DNA of 64,000 nucleotides. It comes from Tetragonia tetragonoides. Taxonomy: Eukaryota > Streptophyta > Magnoliopsida > Caryophyllales > Aizoaceae. Positions 23,152-35,567 of this stretch are shown here, piece after piece. Each line of letters opens with the position of its first letter. Positions within the stretch are counted from its first letter, which is position 1. Under the pieces are notes generated by a model. The model had not been told where the DNA came from, searched no databases, and saw only the letters and a list, made by a program, of their open reading frames with translations. The translations under genes and the position numbers were made by a program. Location of the stretch: NCBI GenBank assembly GCA_038025085.1, contig CM076148.1, positions 39,052,871 through 39,116,870 on the forward strand. Reading direction: 5' to 3'.

Positions 23152-23909
23152 GTGACTAGTGATTTATATTTGACCATATAATAAATCTTACTATATATAC
23201 CACCAAATTTGATGATTTCCATGCAAACCCTCTAATTACTAGACATTTGACTGAGAATCATAGGACTACAAAAACTCATGGTAACTTATTTCGTTTTCCC
23301 ATGTTTTTTAAGGTAGAAAAACCTTTGCAAAGGCACTCATCGGGAACACAAAGAAACTCACACAGTACAACAGTTACCTAGTACTCGAAAACAATTACTG
23401 TCATCAAAATACATAGTTTGCTTAACCTAAGCATATTAGACACAGAAGTGTTGCTTAAGCTTAGTTTATCAAAGCATAATCTCACTGACCTCACACTCTC
23501 CTGTGTAGGATTCTAATAAATTGCTATTTTCATCTCTCACCAAATCAAAGGAGGATCCACAAAATTTGTGCGCATCTACTTGGTTGTTAGCAGATGTTAA
23601 TCATATTAACTTAATTAATAACCTTAAATCTATATCCGAGATTTTCGGTCGTATGATCATTACCCTAATGAAAAGTGCGTGTATTATGCGTTTTTGTGTC
23701 TATAAGGCTTGGCTGATACTGTATTTCGCTTTAAATCTCAATTCCATTGATCGTCTTGATTCTTGAACTACAAGTCTACAATAATAACTAGTCTAGAGTA
23801 GATTATGGATCAAATCAATGGTTATGAGAAAAGCACATACAGAATGTGGTCTGATTTGGTGAAATTATTAGCTAATCAGCATAAGAGCCACGCACGGAAC
23901 AAAGACTAA

Positions 23910-24249
23910 GGGTGCGTTCTTTTCCACTGATTCTTATTAATTGGGTAAGATCTTGTCACTGATTTCCACTGATTGGGTAACGTCCTGTCACTGATTTCTA
24001 CTGATTGGCTAAAGTCCTGCCACTAATTTTCACTGATTTAGTAAGGTTCTTCCACTGGTTTTCATTGATTCAGTAAGGTCCTGCCATTGATTCTGTGAGT
24101 AGGAATGTGGGTCATGCCACTGATTTTCAATGATTGAGTAAGGTCCTACCACTGATTATCACTGATTCAGTAAGGTCATCCCACTAGTTGGGTAAGGTAT
24201 TGCCACTAATTTTCACTGATTGGATAAGTTTCACTAAGTGGAAAAATAA
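23910..24249. mobile_element. minisatellite-bearing TIR element
   Basis: It begins GGGTGCGTTCTTTTCCACT and ends near AAGTGGAAAAATAAC, a partial inverted repeat. The interior is about ten degenerate copies of a roughly 30-bp unit of the form CCACTGATT..GTAAGGTCCTG. A close relative lies at 61300-61632. Exact ends are uncertain. Confidence 0.55.
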
Positions 24250-24418
24250 CATAAAGCTCATGAAAACTTGTGAGATCTACATGAGAAGTAAGAGAAAGTA
24301 GAATAGATACTACTATATGTGTACTGTACCATAGGCATGTCACAACTCACATGTGTAGTTGTAAATTAAATCTTCATTCAATAATGTGTTATTTTTCATG
24401 GAATTTAACTATATAGTA

Positions 24419-24681
24419 CTCCCTCCGTCCCACCTTTACTTGGGCACATTGAAATGGCACGGAGATTAAGAAAAGTTAACTTTGGCATCCATTTCCCAAA
24501 TATGCCCTTACCCTTCCCTTCTCATTCTCTCTCCTCCCTTTAAAGGAAAGAAACAAGGAAAGTTAAAGTTAGGGCAAACAAGTCATTTCATTAACTTTTT
24601 TTTACCATTTAAGGTAATGCCCAAGTAAAGAGGGGACATCCCATAAAGGAATGTGCCCAAGTAAAGATGGGACGGAGGGAG
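24419..24681. mobile_element. Stowaway MITE
   Basis: Inverted ends CTCCCTCCGTCCCACCTTTA and, in reverse, CTCCCTCCGTCCCATCTTTA continue through CTTGGGCACATT with a single mismatch over 32 bp. TA flanks both ends. Length 263 bp, no coding capacity. The high TIR identity suggests a fairly recent insertion. Confidence 0.92.
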
Positions 24682-26494
24682 TAACATATAAGAAAATAAT
24701 CATGTTATCCAATTAACTGGTGAATTAAACTGGATTGATTTTAAAATAAGTAGAAGAGAAGACAAACTAAGAATCTTCTATTTTATGATATTGACATTTG
24801 ACGATAATAGTTATATGACTTGTGAATAAAACCAAAATCATAATAAATAAAGTTGAAATTAATTTTTGACTATAATTAATCATTTAATTCATTAAGGATG
24901 CGTTTTTAATTCATATGTTAGATCTCTTCTTCAAGTATGAGGCTATTGATGGAGTTGTTTTTATTAATGTTTGAAGGAATTTTACCCCACAAACAAATAA
25001 CATGGTGGCAAAAACTAATCTAATCGAATTCGACCAGAAAAATATTATAGTTTGAAATAATCTAATCCGTTTTGACCCGAACCAAAATGAGCCTACCTGA
25101 AAATTATGAGATAATATTTACTAAACTCGTTGAATACCCTGAAGACAACCCTGATACTAGTCCAAAAATTTGACCCGATATTAATCCGGTCCGTTAATAA
25201 TAATTCAAATTCGAATTGATCCGACCCGTTTGCTAGGTCGTGAAATAACCCTTGTAAAAACAGTGTTGTAAACTTGTAATGTTGCTGTTGTTGGATTTAT
25301 TGTTGGTTTACAATTACACAAGTCGAAAGGGACGAAAAGCGAAAAAGGGCAATAGCGGCAAATGGTCGTTGGCCCCTGCCCATGCATGTGCGCTTGGCAG
25401 TTTTGCTATTTTTACTATTTTACCCCCTTCTTTTCTCATCTTCAAAAACCACTTTACCCTACCTTTCCCGTTCTCTAAACCACGCGCTTTGTCCCCCACA
25501 AACCACTTCACTCTCCTACAAAACAATATGATCAAGACATTGACCTGCTTTCACAATTCCATACCGCTTTTCCGTTTCAATTTCAACAACGAGGGGGGTA
25601 AGAAGCTGTCTTTATTAAGCTCCTATTTTTAGGCGATGGGCATATTCAAAGCCATTTATGATTTACCGTTTTACAACTGATTTTTCACTCTCTTGAGTTT
25701 AATTCTGGTTTCAATTAAATATTTATTCTTTCATCTACAAATTTTCTGAGATACATGTCTTATCAGTAAATTTTCTGAAAGATCAAATAAATAAAAAACA
25801 TTATTTTTTATAGATAGACGCATGTAATAGGGAATGAACATTTTCCTTTCACAATTGTCAAGTTTCCGAGTCTAATGATATCTCACCACAATTTTTACTA
25901 TTTTCAACATACCGACCTATTACTACCTTGTTGATAATAAGCTCAATCAAAAGACGACAAAGGAGAAAAATTGGTCAAATTATAATGATCGGAACAATGT
26001 CTAATACATTTAGGATGTATTCTTTTTTATTTGGTTCATTTCCATTTAATTCAGTTTTTAGCTTAGTGAAAAGATACACCCATGTAGTATCCCTTTTACA
26101 ACGATTCACCCATTATATATTTATAAGCTTTCATAACGTCTTAGAACATTAGATATATCTATGTAGAGATTGTAGATGCTAGTTGGCCAAGTCAGCAATG
26201 AGATTTTATATACACTACCACTATTAGGAATATTGTTTTTCATTTTCCTTTATCTTTCAAGAAAAAAAATGGGACAATAAAATCTCCTTTAAAATTATTT
26301 TTGTTTTTTCTGGCCTTTTTCTCTTGCTCTTCTGAATTCCATGTGATGAGGTGAAAACTTACTTTTTTTTTTTGAGAAGAATCCACGTTTTATTCTTATT
26401 TATTTATCAAAAAATAAAAGTAAAACGGCATAATTTCTCATCAGCAGCACGCCCCCCTTTTTGGTCCCAGCATCCAAGTCCTTAACCACACAAC
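24682..26494. other. intergenic, expansin upstream region
   Basis: AT-rich except for a C/T-rich block at 25330-25520 followed by a short open frame from ATG 25528 that looks like a targeting peptide and runs into GGGGGTAAG. No following exon is visible before the expansin gene, so no gene is called. Confidence 0.4.
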
Positions 26495-26734
26495 CCCCTC
26501 CCCCCCACCCCCTTCCCTTCTATTTATTCTCCCCTCTCTCTCCCCCCATTCTCCTCAACTCAACTGCCTCCCCTTTCTTGCTCTTTCCTAGAACCTTCTC
26601 ACTCTTCTACATACTTGTAAGTTGTAACTCTCCCTCCTCTTTTTCTCTCTCCTAAAATGCAAGTTTTATTAATTAAAGTAGTCCCATTAAATGGGAATAT
26701 TAATGCTAGTTTGGCTTTTATTTTTTACAGGAAA

Positions 26735-28407
26735 ATGGCAGTAGCTAGTGTTTTCCTATTGGCTCTCCTTGCATTGTTCTCCATTGCTGAAGGCTATGGT
26801 AGAGGAAGAGGTGGTGGTGGTCATCATGGTGGTGGCGCTGGCCGTTGGGTTGGCGCTCACGCCACCTTCTATGGCGGTGGCGACGCTTCTGGCACTATGG
26901 GTATATTCACATTTATCGTTTGTTAAAAACTAGTGTCCCACATCGAAAAAATTAACCGAGAGTTACTAAAGATAAGGACGGGTTGACTTTTACGAAAAAT
27001 AAATGTCGATAATTTGGTTGTATAGTTTTGTCCAATTTTAATTTGGGTAAAAATTTAAAATGCCAGGTGGAGCTTGTGGGTATGGTAACTTATACAGTGA
27101 AGGGTACGGTACAAACACAGCAGCACTAAGCACAGCTTTGTTTAACCAAGGTTTAGCATGCGGGTCATGTTACGAAATCCGGTGTGCCCATGACCCGAAA
27201 TGGTGTCTTTCGGGTTCAATTGTTGTAACTGCAACCAATTTCTGCCCACCAAACAATGCCTTACCTAACAATGCTGGTGGATGGTGTAACCCTCCTCAAC
27301 AACACTTTGATCTTGCTCAGCCTGTTTTCCAACGCATTGCTCAGTTTCGTGCTGGGATTGTTCCTGTTGTTTACCGAAGGTAAATTCTTACAGTAAATTA
27401 ATTTTTTCATTTTTTTTGAATTTTTATTTCTGTTTAATTGAGTAAATTGGTTATTTATGGAAGTAATTAATGTGGGTCTTATAACAGTAAAAAGAGAGTA
27501 TCTTCTTTGTTCAATGAACAGTTAAGATTCATTTATTGCTACTAGTAATAAAGTGCTTTTCGTTTAAATGTGTCTTCAAAATTGGTTAGAGACTTGGTCA
27601 ATTTTTTAGTGACATTTTTCAACTATTCTCATTTTGTGTCTTAAATGGGTTTTTATTATTATGCTTTTTGCACTTTTTTTTCTTAGGTGATTATATATGC
27701 TTTACTTTATATTCAAAATAAAGAAAGATCTTTATTCATTATTAGTCTTTACACAAACACTAGCTATATTAGTGAATGTTCCACCTCAAAAGAAAAAAGG
27801 AAAAAGGAAAAAAGTTATCAGTGTTGAGTCACTACCACTCACGAGTGTTGGGACTTACTACACACATGTACTCACAAAGTCACATGAACAAAGATTTTCT
27901 TAGATAAAAATATATTCCATAATAATAAAATCCGTTACACTTGTCAATTTGTCATACTTTTGAGTTTCACAAAGAAAATCCTCATAGATTTTGTGTGGTG
28001 TGGATCTATCCCGTGAGCGGGCATGTCGGCGGTAATATTTTCACTGTAAAAACTTATGGAGTAACTAACTCTTATTTACTTTGGGTGAAAATGTTTGTAG
28101 GGTACCCTGCAAGAGAAGGGGAGGAATAAGGTTCACAATCAACGGACACTCATACTTCAACTTGGTACTAATCACCAACGTGGGAGGTGCAGGGGACGTG
28201 CATGGGGTCGCAATCAAAGGTTCACGGACTAAATGGCAAGCTATGTCAAGAAACTGGGGGCAAAATTGGCAAAGCAACAATTACCTCAATGGCCAAGCTC
28301 TCTCTTTCAAAGTTACCACAAGCGACCGTCGTAGCATTGTGTCCTTTAATGTTGCACCCGCTAGTTGGACCTTTGGCCAGACCTTTTCTGGTAAACAATT
28401 CCGTTGA
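26735..28407 (+). CDS. EXPA: alpha-expansin
   Basis: Three exons, 26735-26900, 27067-27379 and 28101-28407, give 261 residues, the usual alpha-expansin size. Residues 1-20 ([20 protein letters not shown]) are a signal peptide, so the protein is secreted to the cell wall, where expansins loosen cellulose-xyloglucan contacts without hydrolysis. Domain 1 (GH45-like) has [20 protein letters not shown], the [13 protein letters not shown] block, conserved cysteines and the HFD motif with its key Asp. Domain 2 (CBM63-like) has [25 protein letters not shown] and the Trp residues [12 protein letters not shown]. Between signal peptide and domain 1 there is a Gly/His-rich linker (about residues 21-36). 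The acceptor TTTTTTACAG just before the ATG (26730) and a donor near 26614 indicate a 5' UTR intron; the leader 26495-26650 is C/T rich. Which EXPA member it is cannot be told from the window. Confidence 0.95.
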
Positions 28408-30637
28408 GAGAACAAAATTACTTGTAATATCCCGAGTTTGGTCGGAAATTTCGGGGTGTTACAGTACGACTACTTAAGATATATTAAGCCTAAGAGTGCT
28501 AGTAGTATGATAGTATCACTAGTGGGGTTACTTCTAAGCCTAGTATTATTGGTGAGGTTTTAGTAGTAATTAAGCATATAGTTTTGGAGGTAATTCAGCC
28601 AATTTGTATTTAAGAGGGGTTGAGAGAATTGGGAAAGGGGCTTATTTTAGAGGCTCTTTTTCCTTAAATGCCCTTGTTTTTTAGGGTACCCTTTGTTGAA
28701 AGGGGGGCTCTTTTGACTGTTTTGAGTGTAATTTTCCCTCTTTTGTTGTAAGGCATAAGGGGATGGCAGTGATGGACTTTTACCATCCGCCATTAATTAG
28801 CGTATCTTTCCTTTTTTTTTTTTTTTTTGTTTCTCGAAGTTTAAAATTTAAATAGCTATGTTGCTATTTTGGAGTTGGGATATTGGATGTGTGGCTAATG
28901 GAGTGCTATAGCCTATATGTGCAATTGTTGAGCTCCTGAGTGTAAATGTAATTTCATAATTTCAGTAGTAATGAGAAGTGCTTCTTTATCTTATTTTGCT
29001 AGTAATTTGCTCGGATATTTCGCTTTAAAATATTTATTATCTCTTGGAAATTTGGCATTTATTTTTGGTGGTACTTCAGATAATATAATGATTTACGTTA
29101 AGTAGTTCCCTTAAAAAATGCTGTAATTTCACAACATCTCAACTCTCACGGAATCGTTGACACTGTAAATATTTGTTTTTTGTTTTTTATTAGAGTACTT
29201 TTTTACAAATGTATTCAAGTGTGGCCCGAAGTCGATGGTCCTCTGCAAAAGTGGCGTATAAATTCAAGGCCGGCCCATGAACGGCATCAAAGTCGTCTGC
29301 AAAATTCAGGACACTTTTTTTCATTTGAAGCTTTCACACTTCACGTAACACATAGAAGTAGTACTGAATTACTGACCTTCACCACGTTCAAATTTGGTGC
29401 ATATTAATTTAGTTGACCAACATTTAATATAATTAACCAAGTCACTGATAAATAACCGATAATTTATTGAGGGAAAATAAATGGCTGAGAGTTGTTGAGA
29501 AATTTATTACTCCGACTATCTCCGGATGTTAGAATACTCGGTTTTAACCCTTTTTAAAAAGTGGAAAGTTCATTCTACGCTACTATTAAAAGAAATCATT
29601 ATGCTAGAAATCTTATAGTGATCTTAGCATGAGCGTAAAAGACTAAAAGAAGTGACCTTTTATTAACGCGTCAATGTTGGTGAGAATTGATGCGATACTG
29701 TGAAAAGAGAAGAAAAAAAACAAAAAAAAAAACAAGGTACAATCAATCCAATCTACTTCAATAACTTCATGGTCCTGAACATTACACTTCCTTTTTCTTT
29801 GGGTACGTCTCTGGATTTTGGAAGACTCTACTTTGTTGATGTCTTAAATTCCTAGGCAAACTGTAATTGTTTGGCCCACAAAATTGAATGCAACTGTATA
29901 TGTCACCTTGAGTAGTTTGTTTTCTCTTTCTTTGTGGGGAGAGGTCAATTGTTACTTAATTAGTACTACAAAAGATAGAACACGATTTTGGTAGAAGTTG
30001 ATGGCTTGATGCACATCTACAATACTATAACATTTTAAAAAAATAAAAATAAAATAAAATCTTGATGATTTACATTAGACACTCGAATACGGACAGGTGT
30101 TTTTTTTCATGTTCACAAACCTAGAATAAACATAGCCGGAGTAAATTTTGGAGGATGGGTGGTACTGCAAAAGTACTCGACCAAACAAAAGATGCCTAGC
30201 TATGAACAATCAATACATATACTAAAATTTAATTGGGTCCGAAAAAACAAGTGAAATAGATTTAACTTCCTCTAAAATGCAGTTGGTGTTAGTTATATAT
30301 GGGTGATACTGATTGCATTTATTATTCAACGTAAAAATGAAACAGGTTATTCGGTAACTTTTGGTAAAATGAAAGTCATTTTATAATGAAATAATGGTTA
30401 CTGTTCATAATAAATGACTCCTACATTTCTAAATAGTCACAATCATTTTTCTAGAGTTAGTTATACACAAAATTACTGTGTTAAGACAATCTCATCTAGA
30501 CGTCCACAATCTTTCTCTATGTCTAGAGAGGTCTACTCATCTGCTTGAAACCTTAAATCTATCATCCAATTAGAAATTGATTGATTTGCCGGATATATAT
30601 GGTATGCGGGCTATTACATACCCCTTTATCAGCATGT
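28408..30637. other. intergenic, no gene seen
   Basis: Starts with the expansin 3' UTR. TGTAATATCCCGAG at about 28433 followed by GGGGTGTTACA resembles the start of some plant LTR-type repeats, but no matching end or target duplication was found. Poly-T at 28809-28828. Remaining sequence is AT-rich without recognisable exons. Confidence 0.4.
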
Positions 30638-30972
30638 CTTGTGTGGACTTAGTTCACCGTCGATCAAGTAATTTTGAGAAGTGGCTCCAGGTGAAGGAGG
30701 GGGTGACTCTAGGTAAAGTAAGGGATGACTCTAGGTGAAATAATTTTGAGTAATTTTGAGGGGTGGCTTCAGGTAAAGTAGGGGGTGGCTCCAGGTGAAG
30801 TAATTTTGAGAGGTGACATCAGATGATGTAAGGGATGGCTCCAGGTAAAGTAGGGGGGGTGGCTCCATGTGAAGTATGGGTGGTGCCAAGTATAAAATTG
30901 AGGAATGACTTTAGGTAAAATAGGAGGGAGTAACTCCAAATATTGGTCCACCATAGACTAAGTCCACACAAG
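30638..30972. mobile_element. TIR-flanked minisatellite element
   Basis: CTTGTGTGGACTTAGT at 30638-30653 is perfectly inverted at 30957-30972 (16 bp). Between them run degenerate copies of GGTGGCTCCAGGTGAAGTA-type units (about 30676-30940). No coding capacity. Outer flanks show only weak further inverted similarity (GTACCCCT-like), so exact ends are uncertain. Confidence 0.6.
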
Positions 30973-31139
30973 TTTTTGTACCCCTCTATGGCAAAAACAA
31001 TGAACAACCCCGGTGGAGCAGCAAGGCCAGCATCAGCCCAAAGACATCAACCTCCCCTGGCCCAATTTTATTGGATCCTTTATTCTGGACAAGGCTTAAT
31101 ATAATTGGGTCTGATGTGAGGCCCAATCTTTCACTCTCA

Positions 31140-31245
31140 TTTCGACCATTCCACACACACACTCTCTCTCCTCTCTCTCTCCTCTCTCTCTCTCCAGTAG
31201 TCACTAGTCAGTATACTTGACACTCTCATCCATAGCTGCAGGTGA
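31140..31245 (+). promoter_or_regulatory. CT-rich leader, probable 5' UTR exon of the RRM gene
   Basis: A (CT)n tract at about 31155-31195 followed by candidate donors (GCAG|GTGAGA near 31240 or CTAA|GTGAGT near 31297). The coding exon at 33237 is preceded by a clean acceptor (ATTTTTTCAG, 33230) seven bases before the ATG, so an upstream untranslated exon and an intron of about 2 kb are expected; this tract is the best candidate. Confidence 0.45.
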
Positions 31246-31993
31246 GACGTGGTTGTGGAAGGAAGCTTCTCCACCATCCTGCCATTCTACTTTCTAAGTG
31301 AGTGCCACTTTCTGAGAATTCCCTCTTCTCATATCAGATTATTATAGAAAGTAAAAAGCTGGGTATCTCATGATAATTAAAACCCTTTTGGCATCATGTA
31401 CACTCACAATTCTAACAATAGTGCTTGTTTTGCATGATGGTTATTCATTTTTTTGTTTCTTTAATCCAATTGAGCTTTTATCCCATGTTAATTATCCCTG
31501 TTGGCATGTATAATGTATATATAATCACAGGTCTAAGATTAATGCTTGTTTTGAATGATGGGTATTTTAGTTTCTTTAGTTTAATTGAGCTGGTGAAAAT
31601 CACCACTCTTGGCATGTGTATTCAAAATTTTGAAGCATGATGCTAATTTTGCATGATGGGTATTCAATTTTTAGTTTCTTAAGTTCATTTTCTGTATGTT
31701 TTGCTAATTAGAATTCTACTATATTGAATAATTGCATGCTATCTATGCTTTGGTGTTTGGCATTTATCTGGAATTTTAGGCCTTGTTTCAAATTATATGT
31801 GAATTGTTTAAGTATATGTTTTTGGCTGGTGTAATTGAAATATGTGCTTGGTTAGTGGTTACTGTAAGTCTAATTGAAAGACGCGTTTAGTTACTGTAGC
31901 TATGTTTGATTTCAGCTTGTTTCTCAAGCATACATTATCACTATTGTACTTATTCGATATCTTAGAATCTTAGATATGAAGTGCAACCTCTAA

Positions 31994-32063
31994 TGGGTAG
32001 TGGCTATAATGGGCTGTTATATGGGTAGTGGCTATAATGGGCTGTTATATGGGTAGTGGGGTG
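31994..32063 (+). repeat. short tandem repeat, about 32 bp x 2
   Basis: Two copies of a unit containing GGGTAGTGGCTATAATGGGC plus a partial third, inside the presumed 5' UTR intron of the RRM gene. Confidence 0.75.
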
Positions 32064-33236
32064 GGTATGGTCTATAATGTTTTTTACCCATAATGTGTAG
32101 GTATATGTAAAGAGGACCCCTTCCCTGCACCCGCTCTACCAATTGTCATCACTATCAAGTTGTGTGAACTCAATGACATGTTTAGGAAACCCTAAGAGCA
32201 ATCAATTCTTTAATTCTCTATTTAATAGTCTTGTATGGCTTACTAATAATGTTTATTTACTGCAGATGATAATTTCTCTTGACAAAATGACATTTGATGA
32301 TGTCTTGTGGTTGAGGCTCTAAATCATTGTGAAAAATTTGTGATTTGTGTGGTCTGGAAGTAGGTCATGGAAGGGATAGATATATGCAATGTGCAAAGAT
32401 GATCTATTGGTGGTGATTTGGCGATGTAAAGTTGGTGAGGGCTTGGGGTGGAGGGGAGGATGATTCTCCTAGGAGGGTAAACGTGTCATTTCTATAGATT
32501 TAATTGTGAAATGCCACCAAAATTGTAAAATAGTATAGTTAACTCTATCCCTGGTTTTCTGGTAGTGTTTAATTTGTGTTCTTAAGTTTGCAACTTTTTA
32601 TTTATTTATTGTGTGTTAGTGTATTTCACATGCCATGTCATTAGTTTCAATGTAATTTTACACCATTTCATGACTTTCTGGGTATGTTCTTTATCTAATC
32701 AGTTTAGGTCCCCAGAACTCCTCTCATAGTAGTCGATTCCACAAATAAGTGGTTTAAGTGCTGTCTTATGTGTCAAAACCTTGTTCTGATAGCTTTGTCT
32801 TTCTACATTCTTTAGCTAATGCTAAATTATTGGTGAAAAAAAGTTATGGTTGCAGAATCTATATATTGTGTTTAATCTAACTGCCGTTTGTGGCATGAAA
32901 TGACTAATGAAGAGGATCAAACCTTTTTTGTCAGCTTGGTGGTAGAATTTTCTGATAGTGGCGTTTATGTGAAAGGTGTTACTTCATTTCTCAGTACACT
33001 GTATGAGCAAATATATGAGTAGCTTAGTTCCACATGCAACCAGGAAGGGCTTCTCATGCATACTGTTTTTCTGTCCTAATTATACCATGTGACTTCTAAA
33101 GATGCTCTCTCAAATTGAAAATGACTGATATTGTTCCTATATATTAAAAAAAGTTATTTCTGTTATTCTCTTTGTTCATGAATAAATGATGAAGGTTTAG
33201 TAGGTGATAGTGCTTTGCTTATTTTTTCAGCTGATA

Positions 33237-35567
33237 ATGGCTACAGGCTTGGTCGCAGCTGCTGATATCACCATACTGCAATTAACGAAAGCTACTAAAC
33301 AAGGAACTACAAGACACTCTCCTCAATTGATCTCTTTGAACTTTCACCATACTTTCTCATTGGCTGCTTTCTCATCTTTATGTCCATCCAAATCTCGTAA
33401 TCCATCATATCCCTGTGTATCTTCTCATCTCAATGGAAGGCAACCAGGGCGTCACAACTATGTCATGGCTTGTCTTTCTTCTTCTTCTTCCGCACATTCT
33501 ACATCCTCGAGCTCCACTAAGCTCTACGTGAGTGGTTAGCGCTCTCTCTCTCTCTCTTTCTCAATTGCTCACTCTTATCTTTTACACAATTTTTGTTTGA
33601 TTACAACTGGGTCCGTGCTTTATCATTTGGCTTCAATATGAAGTTCAAGTGCTTTGTGTTTCGTGATACAATTGCTTTTTGAAGGGTATTGAAACTCTTG
33701 TGGTCCTGCTTCAGCTGGGGGTAGAGGGCGAGGTGGCAAATTTATACAAATAGTCATGATCATTCATAGTTATCAATGCAGAACCATTTCCAGAGATGTT
33801 TCCCTCACTAGTTGAATCAAGTTATATGATTCGTTGTTAGTCTTTTGTTGTTTCTCTCCTCATATATCACTACCAATTTGAGATCACTTAATCTGGCTTA
33901 TCTAAAGTATTATTTCTGTTTATTTGCAGTTATATTTCGTCACATATAAATTCCTCTAGATGGATTGGTACCTTGCTGAACTAACATTGACACAGCGTTA
34001 CTTATGTCTGTGATAAGAAATTGAACTTGTGATATGTTTTTAAACTTTAATAAGGTTACAGAAGTTATGTCGGCGAAGTAATGGATTTGTTTAGTGTTTA
34101 CATAACAAAGCAACACATTCGACAGTGTTTACGGTAAATGGCTATCTGATTGTCAAGGTCCAAAATTAGCTTGTTGTGACTTTAAGTTAAGGTGTGTAAT
34201 AAATTGGAAGTAAAATATTGCAGGGTTTTGGTGTACTCTCTTTTGTCCTGAGAATGAAAGAAAAATTTAACTGTCACTAAGCTATAGTCTACTGCATGCA
34301 GGTCTCTCATTCCGTACTACTGAGGAAACTTTGAGAAATGCTTTCCAACAATATGGCCAACTTGTAGAAGGTAACAATGCAACAAACAAAATTGGTACAA
34401 TTGGTACTTCACCTGTTTGTATATGCACCACTTGTTTATATGTGCATTAAATTTGGCATGTAATTTGTTAATGAAACTACCTGATCCATAGAGCATATTT
34501 TTCCTGTATCCTTTGCAGTTAACCTGGTGATGGACAAAATTGCAAATAGACCAAGGGGCTTTGCTTTCCTTCGGTATGCAACTGAAGAGGAATCTAAGAC
34601 AGCTATTGAAGGAATGCACGGAAAGGTATAAACTTGAATCAGTATTTAGGATGTTTACTGTAAACTAGTCATTTCTCAAGGTCATATTCTGTGGCATCTG
34701 TGGGTGACTTATTTGATGCCTTCTAACTGAGTACCAGTTAAACTTCCATAGAATTATGCAACTCTCTTTCCGCTTCTTTTCCGTTTCTGATACCGCTACT
34801 TGCGCACAGCCACATCAGGGAATGAGAAGGCTCTTCTTGTATTTCGGATGGTCGTTCTAGTCAAACATGCATGAGGTTATGATATCTCGTGTGTATATAT
34901 TAGAGAGGAGATGGCTTCTTGGAGTATTGAAGATTTTAATAGAATGTTTGCCACCCAAGTCTGAGATCGTATTCTGGTGACCTGTATGCCCATTGCCCAC
35001 AAGAATACTCTTGTTTCTGTTCTTATAAGTTCTAATATACTCCATAGGTGTTGTAGAAACATTCCAAGATACTCTAATATACTTGGAATAAAAGGTCATA
35101 ACTCATAAAGCTATTCGACCTAAGTCCTAACCTATATTACTATGGAGGGGGATCCTGAATATGTTGACAGTCGCATTGAAAATTGTAGATCACGTTGATG
35201 GCCTTAGTTGAAACTTGAAAGTGATGATGAAGTCCATGTGGTGAATGCTCTTATTTATCCCATGAATTGAGCCTCTCATGCTGCTCAAACTCATCTTCTC
35301 ATCACAATGGTAGTGATTAATTTCGGGGTGGGATGGGGAGAGGGAGGTTGGTTTGGGGGATGGGTCTGAAACTGAAAAGCTATGTTCTAGTACTTTCCCA
35401 TACTTCTGTTTAGATCAACTTGGTCTTAGCCCTGGTGTGTTGTATTTGTAAAAGGGAAAGCTGATATGTAGTATTTCTACTTTCAGTTTCTTGATGGCAG
35501 GGTGATATTCGTGGAAGTAGCAAAACCAAGATCTGATGTCCAGAAAAACAAGCAGAATTCAAGGTAA
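33237..35567 (+). CDS. organelle-targeted single-RRM RNA-binding protein
   Basis: Four coding exons, 33237-33534, 34302-34370, 34519-34625 and 35487-35567, total 184 residues. The first 92 residues are Ser/Thr/His rich with few acids, as in plastid or mitochondrial transit peptides. One RRM follows (about residues 94-175): RNP2 is KLYVSGLS and RNP1 is RGFAFLRY. The protein ends soon after the domain, so there is no glycine-rich tail. It resembles small organelle RRM proteins of Arabidopsis (At1g73530 type, from memory), which act in plastid or mitochondrial RNA processing; that role is inferred. The last codons overlap a sequence that is duplicated downstream (36379 onward). The final AGGTAATC could also serve as a splice donor, so a longer isoform is possible. 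Confidence 0.87.

Noticed and set aside
28433..28475. Start of an LTR (TGTAATATCCCG)
   Set aside because: No second LTR, no matching end and no target duplication were found; kept only as a remark.
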